A stretch of 64,000 nt of DNA. It comes from Steroidobacter sp. (GTDB taxonomy: Bacteria; Pseudomonadota; Gammaproteobacteria; Steroidobacterales; Steroidobacteraceae). Made by a program: the position numbers and the translations under genes. Below the pieces are notes generated by a model. The model did not search any database and was not told the DNA's origin. It saw only the letters and a list, made by a program, of their open reading frames with translations. Positions 38,564 to 47,975 of this stretch are shown piece by piece. The stretch spans positions 93,802-157,801 of the forward strand of contig JAICPY010000001.1 of the NCBI GenBank assembly GCA_025929585.1, given 5' to 3'. The number at the start of each line of letters is the position of its first letter. The stretch's first letter is position 1.

Positions 38564-39658
38564 TTATTTCAAAGGTTTCGAAAGTGCGACGGCGGGTGCT
38601 TTCTTGCTCGCAAGCGACGCGGTGCGTGTCTTGGGTGAAACCGCCGCCGTAGATGCGCGGCATACAAGACGATAGCCCAGTCGAGCCGGCTGCGGCACTT
38701 CGCCCGTCTCCAACATCTGCAGCAATAAGTTCGTCGCCGTATAGGCCAGGTCGTAGATGGGCTGATGCACTGTAGTCAATGGCGGCCACACGGTTCGAGC
38801 GATATAGGTATCGTCGAACCCGGCGATCGACAATTCGTCCGGAACCTCGACTCCCATCTCATGCGCCGTCATGAGCGCACCGGCTGCCATGTCGTCGTTG
38901 CTTGCGAAAATAGCGGTTGGAGGCTCGGGCAGCGTCAGCAGATCACGTGCAGCTTCCAGTCCCGACTCGAAAACGAAGTAACCCTGCTTGAGCAGTTTCG
39001 GGTCGATCGGCACGCCATGTGCTTTCATGCCCGCTTCGAAACCCCGCAGGCGCTGACCGCTCGCGACATGGTCGGGATGGCCGATGATGAACGCAATGCG
39101 CCGATGACCAAGGCCGATGAGGTACTCCGTCATTTCGCGCGCGGCGCCGACGTCATCCATGTCCGCGTAGGGCGATTCGTGCTCGAACTCGTTGGGCGCG
39201 ATTCGCACGAAAGGGATCGCTCTTTGATCGAGCGATTTGATCAACTCGACCGACTCGCTCAGCGGAGCGGTCACGATCAATCCATCCAGGTGCGTTTGAT
39301 CGACGAGCCCAAGTACGTCGCGCTCCATCTCCTCAGCCTTGCCTATCGCTTGGTGGCTAAGCATTTGGAACCTGCCTTCTCGACATCGAGCTCGCGCTCC
39401 ATGCAGCAGATCCACGATGTAGTTTGCGCTGGGATTTTCGTAGATGAGACCGATCAGAAACGAGCGACGACCCGCGAGACTGCGTGCCGAGAGGCTCGGG
39501 TGATAGTTCAGTTGCTTGACGATTTCGAGCACGCGCGTGCGCGTTTCCTCGCGTACGTTCGGTTCGTTGTTCAACACGCGCGAGACAGTCTTGATCGCCA
39601 CGCCCGCAGCTTCGGCGACGTCGTTGATCTTGGCTCTGCGATTCGGCGGCTTCGTCAT
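38564..39658 (-). CDS. LacI family transcriptional regulator
   Basis: AKINDVAEAAGVAIKTVSRVLNNEPNV HTH; periplasmic-binding-like effector domain. Confidence 0.93.
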   Translation of the reverse strand: MTKPPNRRAKINDVAEAAGVAIKTVSRVLNNEPNVREETRTRVLEIVKQLNYHPSLSARSLAGRRSFLIGLIYENPSANYIVDLLHGARARCREGRFQMLSHQAIGKAEEMERDVLGLVDQTHLDGLIVTAPLSESVELIKSLDQRAIPFVRIAPNEFEHESPYADMDDVGAAREMTEYLIGLGHRRIAFIIGHPDHVASGQRLRGFEAGMKAHGVPIDPKLLKQGYFVFESGLEAARDLLTLPEPPTAIFASNDDMAAGALMTAHEMGVEVPDELSIAGFDDTYIARTVWPPLTTVHQPIYDLAYTATNLLLQMLETGEVPQPARLGYRLVCRASTAAVSPKTRTASLASKKAPAVALSKPLK

Positions 39659-39774
39659 GCAGGTTGTAGCGCGCTCAGTAGCAGGTGCTCTGCGTAGCAA
39701 AAATACCGCAAAGCCGCATGCGAGTGAGGATTCGCTTAACTAAATGCGTGAAGTCCTTGCCTCGATCCGCTCAA

Positions 39775-39802
39775 CGGCGCTGGGCGAAAAAGCCCAGCGC
39801 CG
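39775..39802. terminator. strong hairpin downstream of the GH3 gene
   Basis: cggcgctgggc gaaaaa gcccagcgccg; no flanking T tract, so factor-independent function uncertain. Confidence 0.45.
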
Positions 39803-39817
39803 AAGATTCTTCCGCGA

Positions 39818-42379
39818 TTACTCGCACCCGATCGCATCGGAGACGCCGGTTTCCAAGCGCACACTCGCAATGCCGAGCTTTAGCGAGCCGTCGGTCGAGA
39901 GCGCAAACGGTGCTGTGATCGCACGCATGTCCGCACCGCTTTTCTGGAAACACTGCAACAGGATCTTGAACTGCTGCCACTCTCCTTTCGGCGCCTTGCG
40001 CAGGTGCTCGGTCAGTTCGTACTTGCCGGCACAATTCGCGCCGCATTCCACAGCGAGCTGGACCGCCGAGCTTGGCGGTGCATCGACACGGTAGTTGAAC
40101 GCTAGCGATAACTGGCCATTCGCTTCGCGTTGCAGATCGATCGGGGTTGCGCCTTGAAGAGCGAGCGTCGCAGCACCCGAGCCTGACCACGTTGCCAAGC
40201 GAGCATCTTCCTGTGCCCCGTGATCGATCGCGCTGACGCTGAGGGCGCCTGCATCGCCGGTCGCATTGGCGAGAGCGGTGCGCGAAGCGTCCGCACCGGC
40301 TACAAGCGACCATCCCGCACCGGGTCGGCCCTGCGAGAAGTACACCTTGGTCGAGACTGCTCCTTCCTTCTGAGGGATCTCCTCCGAAAGCGGTGCAAGC
40401 TCCCCCTCATCCTGATACTTCAAGCCGAATCCGTAGGCAAACAAGGGAGGCTCGCCACCCGGATTCGCCTTGGTCTGATCGGGCGTTCTGGGCCACGAGA
40501 ACGACAAGCGGCCTTTGAAATCATGGTTAACGGAGCCATCGGGCTTGGCGATGAGCACATCGGCTATGCCGCCGCCCTCCGATCCTGGAAGCCACGCGGC
40601 GACGAACGCATCCGAGGCATTGATCTCGGGATTCACCCACATCGGGCGGCCAGAAAGGAACACGGAGACGACCGGAATATTCGCGGCTTTGAGCTTCTTC
40701 AGCAGATCTAGATCCGATTTGTTTCCGGGCTTGTACTCCAAGGTGTCCACATCGCCCTGGAACTCGGCGTACGGGTCTTCACCATAAACGACGATAGCGA
40801 CGTCGGGCTTGGTTTTGTAGCTACCCGAGACGCTCAGCGTCGCGGTACCGCCGCTCGCCTTTACCGCTGAGGCAATGCCCGCGTAGATCGAATCGGCATT
40901 CGGGAAATGCTGGTTGGTGATTCCAGTGCCTTGCCAAGTAAGTGTCCAACCGCCGTTTTGCTTCGGAAGATTATCTGCGCCGTCGCCCGCTACGAGCACG
41001 CGCATCTTTGGCTTGATAGGCAGAACGTCGTTCGAATTCTTCAGCAGCACGAGCGATTCGCGCACGGCCTGACGTGCCACTTCGCGATGCTCGGGCGAGC
41101 CCAACAACTTGAAATTTCCCGCCGGTGCGCGTGTGGACGGGCGACCTGCTTCGAACAGGCCGGAGCGGAATTTCACGCGCAGAATGCGGCGCACGGCATC
41201 ATCGAGACGTGCCATCGGGATCTCGCCCGAACGAACTTGCAACAAGGTGTTGTCGTACAACTCTCTCCAGCTATCGGGCGCCATGAACATGTCGAGGCCC
41301 GCATTGATGGACTGCGCGCAACTCGTATTCGTGCAGCCTTTGACTTGACCGTGGCCATTCCAATCGCCGACGACGAAGCCCTCGAACCCCATGCGATCTT
41401 TCAAGACATCGTTCAGGAGTCCCTTGTGACCGTGCATCTTCTCGCCTTGCCAGCTCGAGAACGAGGCCATTACGACTTGAACGCCCGCGCTGATGGCTGC
41501 GGGATAGCCGGCTGCGTGGATGTCGCGCAACTCCTCTTCGGAAGCGCGAGTGTCTCCTTGATCGCGGCCATCTAAGGTGCCGCCATCGCCCACGTAGTGC
41601 TTGACCGTAGAGATCACGTGATCGCCGCGCAGGAAGTCGGCATCGCCTGGGTTACCTTGTAGACCACGCACCATTGCTGCGGAGTACTCCGCGAAAATGT
41701 CGGGATTCTCGCCGTACGATTCATAGGCGCGTCCCCAGCGGCCGTCCTGAGCCACTGCAATCGTGGGCGCAAACGTCCACTCCTGGCCAGTCACCCGCAG
41801 CTCGCGCGCCGTGACCTCACCGATACGCTCGATCAATTCAGGGTTACGCGTTGCACCGAGCGCAACGTTATGCGGAAAGAGCGTCGCGCCGATGATGTTG
41901 TTGTGTCCGTGGACTGCATCGACACCCCAAAGAATGGGAATGGCGTGTTTGCCCTCGCTCGTGTCCATCGAAGCCAAATAAAACGCGTCCGCGGCTTCCA
42001 GCCATTTGGGCGCTAAAGCAAGGTCATCGCCGTCGGGGCCCGAATTGCCGCCGACCAGGATCGATCCGAGCCGATAACGACGTACGTCTTCGGGTTTGAC
42101 GCAGCACAGATCGGCCTGAATGATTTGGCCAACCTTCTCTTCGACCGAGAGCGAGCTCATCAACTCGTCGATGCGCGACTGAATGCCGCTGTCATCGATT
42201 GCAGGTCGCTGCGGTTGCGGCCATTCTTCAGGATGCACTTGCGCCGCACTGTTCGCGTCCGATGTAGTGGGCTGCACGGGTTCCTTCTTGGAGCAAGCAA
42301 CGAGCGTAGCGGCTATGAAGCAGCTGCCGATCATCACGCGTAACGATGGGCAGCGATGCCCCCCCAAATCGATCATCAT
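39818..42379 (-). CDS. glycoside hydrolase family 3 lipoprotein (beta-glucosidase / exo-beta-glucanase-like)
   Basis: LVACSKKEP lipobox; GVDAVHGHNNIIGATLFPHNVALGA; VVGDWNGHGQVKGCTNTSC; LLKNSNDVLPIKP. Confidence 0.92.
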   Translation of the reverse strand: MMIDLGGHRCPSLRVMIGSCFIAATLVACSKKEPVQPTTSDANSAAQVHPEEWPQPQRPAIDDSGIQSRIDELMSSLSVEEKVGQIIQADLCCVKPEDVRRYRLGSILVGGNSGPDGDDLALAPKWLEAADAFYLASMDTSEGKHAIPILWGVDAVHGHNNIIGATLFPHNVALGATRNPELIERIGEVTARELRVTGQEWTFAPTIAVAQDGRWGRAYESYGENPDIFAEYSAAMVRGLQGNPGDADFLRGDHVISTVKHYVGDGGTLDGRDQGDTRASEEELRDIHAAGYPAAISAGVQVVMASFSSWQGEKMHGHKGLLNDVLKDRMGFEGFVVGDWNGHGQVKGCTNTSCAQSINAGLDMFMAPDSWRELYDNTLLQVRSGEIPMARLDDAVRRILRVKFRSGLFEAGRPSTRAPAGNFKLLGSPEHREVARQAVRESLVLLKNSNDVLPIKPKMRVLVAGDGADNLPKQNGGWTLTWQGTGITNQHFPNADSIYAGIASAVKASGGTATLSVSGSYKTKPDVAIVVYGEDPYAEFQGDVDTLEYKPGNKSDLDLLKKLKAANIPVVSVFLSGRPMWVNPEINASDAFVAAWLPGSEGGGIADVLIAKPDGSVNHDFKGRLSFSWPRTPDQTKANPGGEPPLFAYGFGLKYQDEGELAPLSEEIPQKEGAVSTKVYFSQGRPGAGWSLVAGADASRTALANATGDAGALSVSAIDHGAQEDARLATWSGSGAATLALQGATPIDLQREANGQLSLAFNYRVDAPPSSAVQLAVECGANCAGKYELTEHLRKAPKGEWQQFKILLQCFQKSGADMRAITAPFALSTDGSLKLGIASVRLETGVSDAIGCE

Positions 42380-42442
42380 TAGACCTCCGGCCTATGTTCT
42401 AAGAAAGTTGAGGATACCGGCTCGAGGCAGAATCCCATCACG

Positions 42443-42456
42443 TGACAACGTTGTCA
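42443..42456. promoter_or_regulatory. perfect 14-bp palindrome TGACAACGTTGTCA, candidate LacI-family operator
   Basis: Read directly, 64 bp upstream of the GH3 start; central CG palindrome as expected for LacI-family sites. Confidence 0.8.
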
Positions 42457-42522
42457 ATTTAACTCAGAAGCTTTCATGAGCATGTTCGTACACGACACTT
42501 TTTTGCAGCGTTTTGCGCGAAG

Positions 42523-44697
42523 TTGTCTCGAGTTGAAGGTTGGCGTTGCAATCTCGTGCTCCATTTGAATCGTGTAGCAACGCCTCCTTTCGCGCCCCCG
42601 CGCAGGGAGCTCGCACGTTACGTGCTGCTCGCTGCCGTGTGCGTCGCTGGCATCGCAATGTTTGCACGAATTGCGCGCGCGCTCGATGCGATCGAGCTGT
42701 CCTTTGAAACGATCGCTAGCGCGGACTGGACTGTCGAAAAGTTCAGCGCCCATCTGGATGACCTGCAAAGTAATGCGCAGCTGCGAGTGAACATCGGCAC
42801 GCTGCGGCTGAAACAGTTAGCGCAACCACTCCACGATGTGGAGGTTCGCTGTACTCAGATGAAGATCTCGGCTGAGATCATCGGTTGTACGCAGGCACGA
42901 GCCTCAGCACGGATTCCACAGCTTGGCGCACAGAGCTTCGAAGTCGACTTCACCTATGGTCGTCGCGACGGGTCGCTCGATGTCCAAGCGCGCAACATCA
43001 AGGTGGGCACTGGAACACTGCAATTCAGTGCAGCTTCGCGCAAGGCAGGCTGGTCGTTTGCCGCCAAGCTGCAGGAAATTCCAATAGCAGTGCTGGCCAG
43101 CGTCGCCCAGTCGCTCGAGGTTTCTGTTCCGCTCGCAATCTCGAGCGGAACGATCACGAGCAAGCTGGAGGCGAGCGGTGTTGCCGCCGAGGTGGCTTCT
43201 CTCCTCGCTCGAGGTGAGCTGAGTGAAATCACGGCAAACAACGAGTCGGGCAGCATCGCAACGGATCGCCTCGACATTCAATTCGATCTCAACGCGGGTC
43301 AGCGTGACCAAGGTTGGCAGTACGAAATTGGAATCTCATCGCGCGCAGGTCAAGCGTACGCGGAACCGATATTTCTCGATTTCGCTACGCACGCATTATC
43401 CGCACGAGCCAAAGGCTATCGCGACGGTTCAGGGGCAATATACGCAGAGAGTTTTGAGATTTCACATGACGCCGCTTTGAAAGCTCACGGTCAAGCGATG
43501 CTGGATTTCGGACAACAACAACCGCTTCGCGGCCTGAGTTTGGAGCTGGAATCACTGCAATTTCCAGGAGCATACGAAACGTATCTGCAGCCGATGCTGC
43601 TCGACACGAATTTCAAATCACTGCAAACGAGCGGAGATCTCGCTGGTCGGATTTCTATCGAGTCTGGTGTACCTCGAGCATTCGATCTTGCATTCAAGAA
43701 AATCGATGTGGATGGCGGGGCGGAGTCGATCGCTTTGCGGGGACTCGAAGGTCAGTGGCATTGGATCGCGCAAGACGATGGGATTCGCGAGCCACGCGCC
43801 GTGTCGGAGCTTTCTTGGTCGAGTGGCGCAGTGTTCGGTTTGGATTTTGGCGCAAGCTCGATGAGCTTCGCCACCGAGGCGCGCGACTTTAGGCTGCTGC
43901 GTGCGACCACCATTCCGTTGCTCGACGGCGCGCTGCAGCTAGACAGTTTGCGTGCCCGCAATATCGGAACGCCAACGCTAGCCTTCATGATCGATGCCGC
44001 AATCGAGCCCCTGAGCGTAGAGCGGCTCTGCAGAGTATTTGGTTGGCCCGAGTTCGGCGGACGGCTGTCGGGCTCGATTTCGAAACTCAGGATGCGCGAA
44101 GGTGTCGTGACTCTGGGGACTACGCTGGAAGCTCAGGTGTTCGACGGCAATGTGCGCATCAGCGACTTGCGGTTGGAAGATCCGTTCGGAAAGTGGCCGC
44201 GCTTCTTCTCCAGTATCGAGGCGAGCAATTTGGATTTGGACCTCGTGACCAGCGCCTTTTCATTTGGCCGTATCACAGGCCGTTTATCCGGATCGATTCG
44301 TGATCTCGAACTGTTCGCGTGGTCGCCTGTCGCATTCGATGCGAGTTTGTTTACTCCTGAGAATGACCGCACCCGCCATCGCATCAGCCAACGCGCGGTT
44401 GAGAATATCGGCAGCATCGGCGGAGGCGGGACCAGCGTGACGGCTGCGTTATCCAGCGGGTTCTTGAGATTTTTCGAAGATTTCAACTACGCGCGCCTGG
44501 GCATTTCTTGCAAGTTGCGCAACGAGGTATGCGAGATGAATGGCGTCGGGCCCGCGCCGAGAGGCGGTTACTACTTGGTACAAGGACGAGGTGTACCGCG
44601 CATCGATGTGATTGGTAATTCGCGGCGAGTCGATTGGCCGCGCTTGGTTCAGCAGCTGATCGCAGTTACCGAATCCGAAGGACCCGTGGTTCAATGA
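42523..44697 (+). CDS. ydbH: YdbH-family (intermembrane transport) protein
   Basis: N-terminal TM, long beta-rich body, C-terminal ENIGSIGGGGTSVTAALSSGFLRFFEDFNYARLGISCKLRNEVCEMNGVGPAPRGGYYLVQG signature. Confidence 0.85.
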   Translation: MSRVEGWRCNLVLHLNRVATPPFAPPRRELARYVLLAAVCVAGIAMFARIARALDAIELSFETIASADWTVEKFSAHLDDLQSNAQLRVNIGTLRLKQLAQPLHDVEVRCTQMKISAEIIGCTQARASARIPQLGAQSFEVDFTYGRRDGSLDVQARNIKVGTGTLQFSAASRKAGWSFAAKLQEIPIAVLASVAQSLEVSVPLAISSGTITSKLEASGVAAEVASLLARGELSEITANNESGSIATDRLDIQFDLNAGQRDQGWQYEIGISSRAGQAYAEPIFLDFATHALSARAKGYRDGSGAIYAESFEISHDAALKAHGQAMLDFGQQQPLRGLSLELESLQFPGAYETYLQPMLLDTNFKSLQTSGDLAGRISIESGVPRAFDLAFKKIDVDGGAESIALRGLEGQWHWIAQDDGIREPRAVSELSWSSGAVFGLDFGASSMSFATEARDFRLLRATTIPLLDGALQLDSLRARNIGTPTLAFMIDAAIEPLSVERLCRVFGWPEFGGRLSGSISKLRMREGVVTLGTTLEAQVFDGNVRISDLRLEDPFGKWPRFFSSIEASNLDLDLVTSAFSFGRITGRLSGSIRDLELFAWSPVAFDASLFTPENDRTRHRISQRAVENIGSIGGGGTSVTAALSSGFLRFFEDFNYARLGISCKLRNEVCEMNGVGPAPRGGYYLVQGRGVPRIDVIGNSRRVDWPRLVQQLIAVTESEGPVVQ

Positions 44698-44782
44698 TCT
44701 CGTGGCGATGCTTTTGAAAGCATGACGAAGAAGGGTTTAATCTGGCAGCGGTTCTGCCATGAATGGCTTAAGGAGTAAAAAC

Positions 44783-45400
44783 ATGTCGCGACTCGCCTCG
44801 TTCAAGCTGGTGGCGCTGAGTCTTGCGCTATCCGCGTGCGTGACGATCAACGTCTATTTCCCCGCAGCGGCCGCGGAGAAGGCGGCGGATAAGATCATCG
44901 AGGATGTCTGGGGCAGCGAGCCGGCGGCGAAGCCGCGCGCGGAACAGCAGGAGCAGGGCACGTGGTACGTGGAATCTGCGCCTCAGCGCATCTTGTTAGC
45001 GGCCGCTGATTCCCTGTTGGATTTGCTGGTGAGTCCGGCACACGCCCAAGCGGATTTGAACGTGTCCACTCCCGCCGTTCGAGCGCTCACACAGTCGATG
45101 GAAGCACGCCACCCTCGCTTGAAGAAGTACTACGACTCCGGTGCAGTCGGTTTCACTCAGGACGGTCTGGTCGAGGTTCGCGACCAGAATCTGATACCGC
45201 TGCCCGAGCGCAATGCCGCTCGCAAGCTCGTCGCCGAAGAAAACGCCGATCGTGTGAATCTGTATCGCGAGATCGCGACTGCGAACAACCACCCGGAATG
45301 GGAGGCGGATATTCGAACCACGTTCGCGGAGCGTTGGATCAGCAGAGCTTCAGCCGGTTGGTACTACCAAGACTCCTCCGGCGCGTGGAAACAGAAGTAG
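44783..45400 (+). CDS. ydbL: YdbL/DUF1318 family lipoprotein
   Basis: ATG at 44783 with aaggag RBS; SACVTINVYFPAAAAEKAADKIIEDVWG; AVGFTQDGLVEVRD; AARKLVAEENADRVNLYREIATAN. Confidence 0.85.
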   Translation: MSRLASFKLVALSLALSACVTINVYFPAAAAEKAADKIIEDVWGSEPAAKPRAEQQEQGTWYVESAPQRILLAAADSLLDLLVSPAHAQADLNVSTPAVRALTQSMEARHPRLKKYYDSGAVGFTQDGLVEVRDQNLIPLPERNAARKLVAEENADRVNLYREIATANNHPEWEADIRTTFAERWISRASAGWYYQDSSGAWKQK

Positions 45401-45405
45401 CGAGC

Positions 45406-45437
45406 AAAAAAAAAGCCCCGCTCTTAGCGGGGCTTCT
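45406..45437 (+). terminator. Rho-independent-like terminator after ydbL
   Basis: aaaagccccgctcttagcggggcttctc. Confidence 0.75.
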
Positions 45438-45843
45438 CGCTTCCGAATCGACGACTTCTTCGAGTTATTTGGGCGCGGCGATTAAATCAGGAAACGTTGC
45501 GTTGTCGCTCTAACCCTTCATTAGCGCCGAGCCCGTCCGGATTCGGCGGCATCTTCCATGATGCTTTGTTGTCATCCCAATTCTCCCTTGCGGTGCCATC
45601 CCCGCTTTCTCTGCCAATCTCGCTTTGGTCCCGGCTAAAAGAGCACAGGATCAAGCGCGATTGCATACAAGAGAGCAAACGCCATGCCGATTATGCGGAT
45701 GCCGTTGTTACTTCAAGAGCTTAGCTCGACTGCAGCCCCTCTCAGCGCAGATCTAGAAGAGGGTCTGTAAAACGTTCCGACGCTGCGGCTGACGCGACGT
45801 TGCGATGTCATCGGGGCTCTTCTTCGACAAATCTTCCCAGCCT

Positions 45844-47892
45844 TCATTCTCGCGGCAGTTCTACGCGAATGCGCACGCCGGTGCCGTCGGGCAGGTTTTC
45901 CGCTTTGACTGACGCGCCGTGAAACTCGGCAATGAGTCGCACGATATAGAGGCCCAATCCCAGATGTGGCTTGCTGTGCGTGCCCGAGCGGCCACTGACC
46001 AAAGACTCGAATAAGCGGTCTCCGAGGCCGGGTGGCAGCTGCGGTCCTTCGTTCTCCACATCCAGCAGGCAGCTGCGCGCGTCCGCTGTAAGACTCAAGG
46101 TGATCGGGGCACCTGGCGCAGTAAAGTCGACGGCGTTGTCCATCAGCTTGTCGAGAAGCTGTGCGATCAGATCGGGCGATCCGTTGACATGACAGGCGCT
46201 GCTTGCCACTCGCGCTTCGATCCGATGCTGCGCGAACGTCTGTCGATAGGCGAGTGCCATGTTCCGTACGAGCTCCGCGAGATCGAAACGGACGCGCTCG
46301 GTGTGCTCGATGCTGTGCTCGACTCGAGTGGCTTCGCTCAGAGAAGTCAGAATGCCGTGCATTCGCGCCGTACCGTTCCTTGCGCGCTCCAGATATTCAC
46401 TAGCGGTTTCGCCCGGCATCGGCTCGGAGGCTAGATTGTCCAACGAGGAGCTGACAATCGTGAGCGGTGTGCGCAGCTCGTGCGAGAGTTTTGTGCCCAG
46501 GGTTTGAAGATAGCTCGTGTATTCCTTCAAGCGGCCGAGCAGATTTCCATAGCTGCGTGCTAAGGCGCCGATTTCATCGCGCGCATTCGTGTCCGGCAAT
46601 GCCAGCTCGATGCGACCTTCGGGTGTCAGCGCTGTGGACGCGGCGCGACTCAATCGCCGAATACGATGCGACAGGCGTGCAGCGAACACGAGCGTGACGA
46701 TGATCGTGAACAGCGTGGCGACGATCGTCAGGTTCAACAAGCGCGTCAGTGCGAGCTCACGCACCGATACCAATTGCTCACCCGGTTGCTCGACGATGAG
46801 CGCTCCGAATGCCTGACCGTCGAGCTGCACAGGCACAGCCGCACTGATCAGTGAGGGCTCACCTGCCGCCTGTTCGAACCAGATTGCCGTGCGTGCACCG
46901 CTTCGCGCCTCATCCACCGGTGTACCCCACATTCCATACGGCAATCCATAGGAATGTGCTGGAGCATCTTTGCTCGAGAACAAGATTCGGTAGATCGATC
47001 GAGCAAAGCCTTCCTCGTCGCGGCGAAGCTCAGCATGGTTAGGCTGGCCTATCACGACCGATCCTGCGCGGGCGAGTAGCCAACCATGATTGTCGACGAC
47101 CGAGACGCGCGTGCCTTCCGGCGAGAAGCGTTGCAGTCGGGCCTTCAACGCCTCCGAGCCTGTGTGGACGGCCGCCAGGCGAGTGCTAGCGACTGCGTTG
47201 CCTCGCGCGTCGATTGCATGAACCGCCATCTGCGTGCCGATGAGATTGATCGGGGCAAGCAATTCGATTGCATATCCATCGCTCGTCGAACGCCATACTC
47301 CGGAAACATGCGCGATCCGTTCATCGGACGGCGTCCAGGGCATGCCTACCGAACAAGGTCGAATGATGAGCGGCCCAGGTGCTACTGCGCTCAAGGACCA
47401 TGCGCGCTCCAAACCGAACTCATCGCGCATCAGAAGGATCAGTCGGTCGGAACTCTGGGCCGATAGGTCTTCTTGTGCCGGAGTCTCGTATTGGATCTTG
47501 GATGCGCGAACTTGCACATAGATGTGCATTGTTCGACCCGATACACCGAGCCGTATCTTGAGATCCTGCTGCGTGTCGTCCGTGAATCCCGGTACGCTGC
47601 GCGCCGGCACGGGCCATTCATCGGCGAACCCGTCGATCAAAGGTGTCGTAGGCAAGAGCGGCGCGAACAGGTCACCATTGCCGGCATCGAATTGCGTCGA
47701 AAGCTCGCGGACTCGATAAAGCAATTCGGGCTCGCTCGCAACGACGCGACTCAACACATCCGCAGTCGTGAGCAGCGCAACCTCTTGTCCTTCGCGCAAT
47801 GTTGTCTCCATCTGCTGCGCGTACCGCCATCCCGCCCAAGGCAGTACCAGCGTAAGCAGGCTGACGAGAAGGAGCTTGGTGCGAAGGGACAT
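45844..47892 (-). CDS. sensor histidine kinase, resembles 'proteobacterial dedicated sortase system' HK
   Basis: SHELRTPLTIVSSSLDNL; ATPase boxes; long extracytoplasmic sensor (PTTPLIDGFADEWPVPARSVPGF). Confidence 0.85.
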   Translation of the reverse strand: MSLRTKLLLVSLLTLVLPWAGWRYAQQMETTLREGQEVALLTTADVLSRVVASEPELLYRVRELSTQFDAGNGDLFAPLLPTTPLIDGFADEWPVPARSVPGFTDDTQQDLKIRLGVSGRTMHIYVQVRASKIQYETPAQEDLSAQSSDRLILLMRDEFGLERAWSLSAVAPGPLIIRPCSVGMPWTPSDERIAHVSGVWRSTSDGYAIELLAPINLIGTQMAVHAIDARGNAVASTRLAAVHTGSEALKARLQRFSPEGTRVSVVDNHGWLLARAGSVVIGQPNHAELRRDEEGFARSIYRILFSSKDAPAHSYGLPYGMWGTPVDEARSGARTAIWFEQAAGEPSLISAAVPVQLDGQAFGALIVEQPGEQLVSVRELALTRLLNLTIVATLFTIIVTLVFAARLSHRIRRLSRAASTALTPEGRIELALPDTNARDEIGALARSYGNLLGRLKEYTSYLQTLGTKLSHELRTPLTIVSSSLDNLASEPMPGETASEYLERARNGTARMHGILTSLSEATRVEHSIEHTERVRFDLAELVRNMALAYRQTFAQHRIEARVASSACHVNGSPDLIAQLLDKLMDNAVDFTAPGAPITLSLTADARSCLLDVENEGPQLPPGLGDRLFESLVSGRSGTHSKPHLGLGLYIVRLIAEFHGASVKAENLPDGTGVRIRVELPRE

Positions 47893-47899
47893 AGATTTA

Positions 47900-47975
47900 G
47901 TCTGCAGTCTGTAGTCCGTGGTCCATAGGCCAGAGAAAACATTCTTGCCTGCGGACTATGGACTGCAGACTGTCA
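47900..47975. repeat. word-repeat inverted element, AGTCTGTAGTCC family, between RR and HK genes
   Basis: tctgcagtctgtagtccgtggtccataggcc ... gcctgcggactatggactgcagactgtcag. Confidence 0.75.

Noticed and set aside
38765-39697. 310-aa + strand ORF opposite lacI
   Set aside because: Antisense to a clear LacI regulator.
45487-45678. 63-aa minus-strand ORF in the 400-bp gap between ydbL and the histidine kinase
   Set aside because: No RBS or recognisable family; not enough to call a gene.
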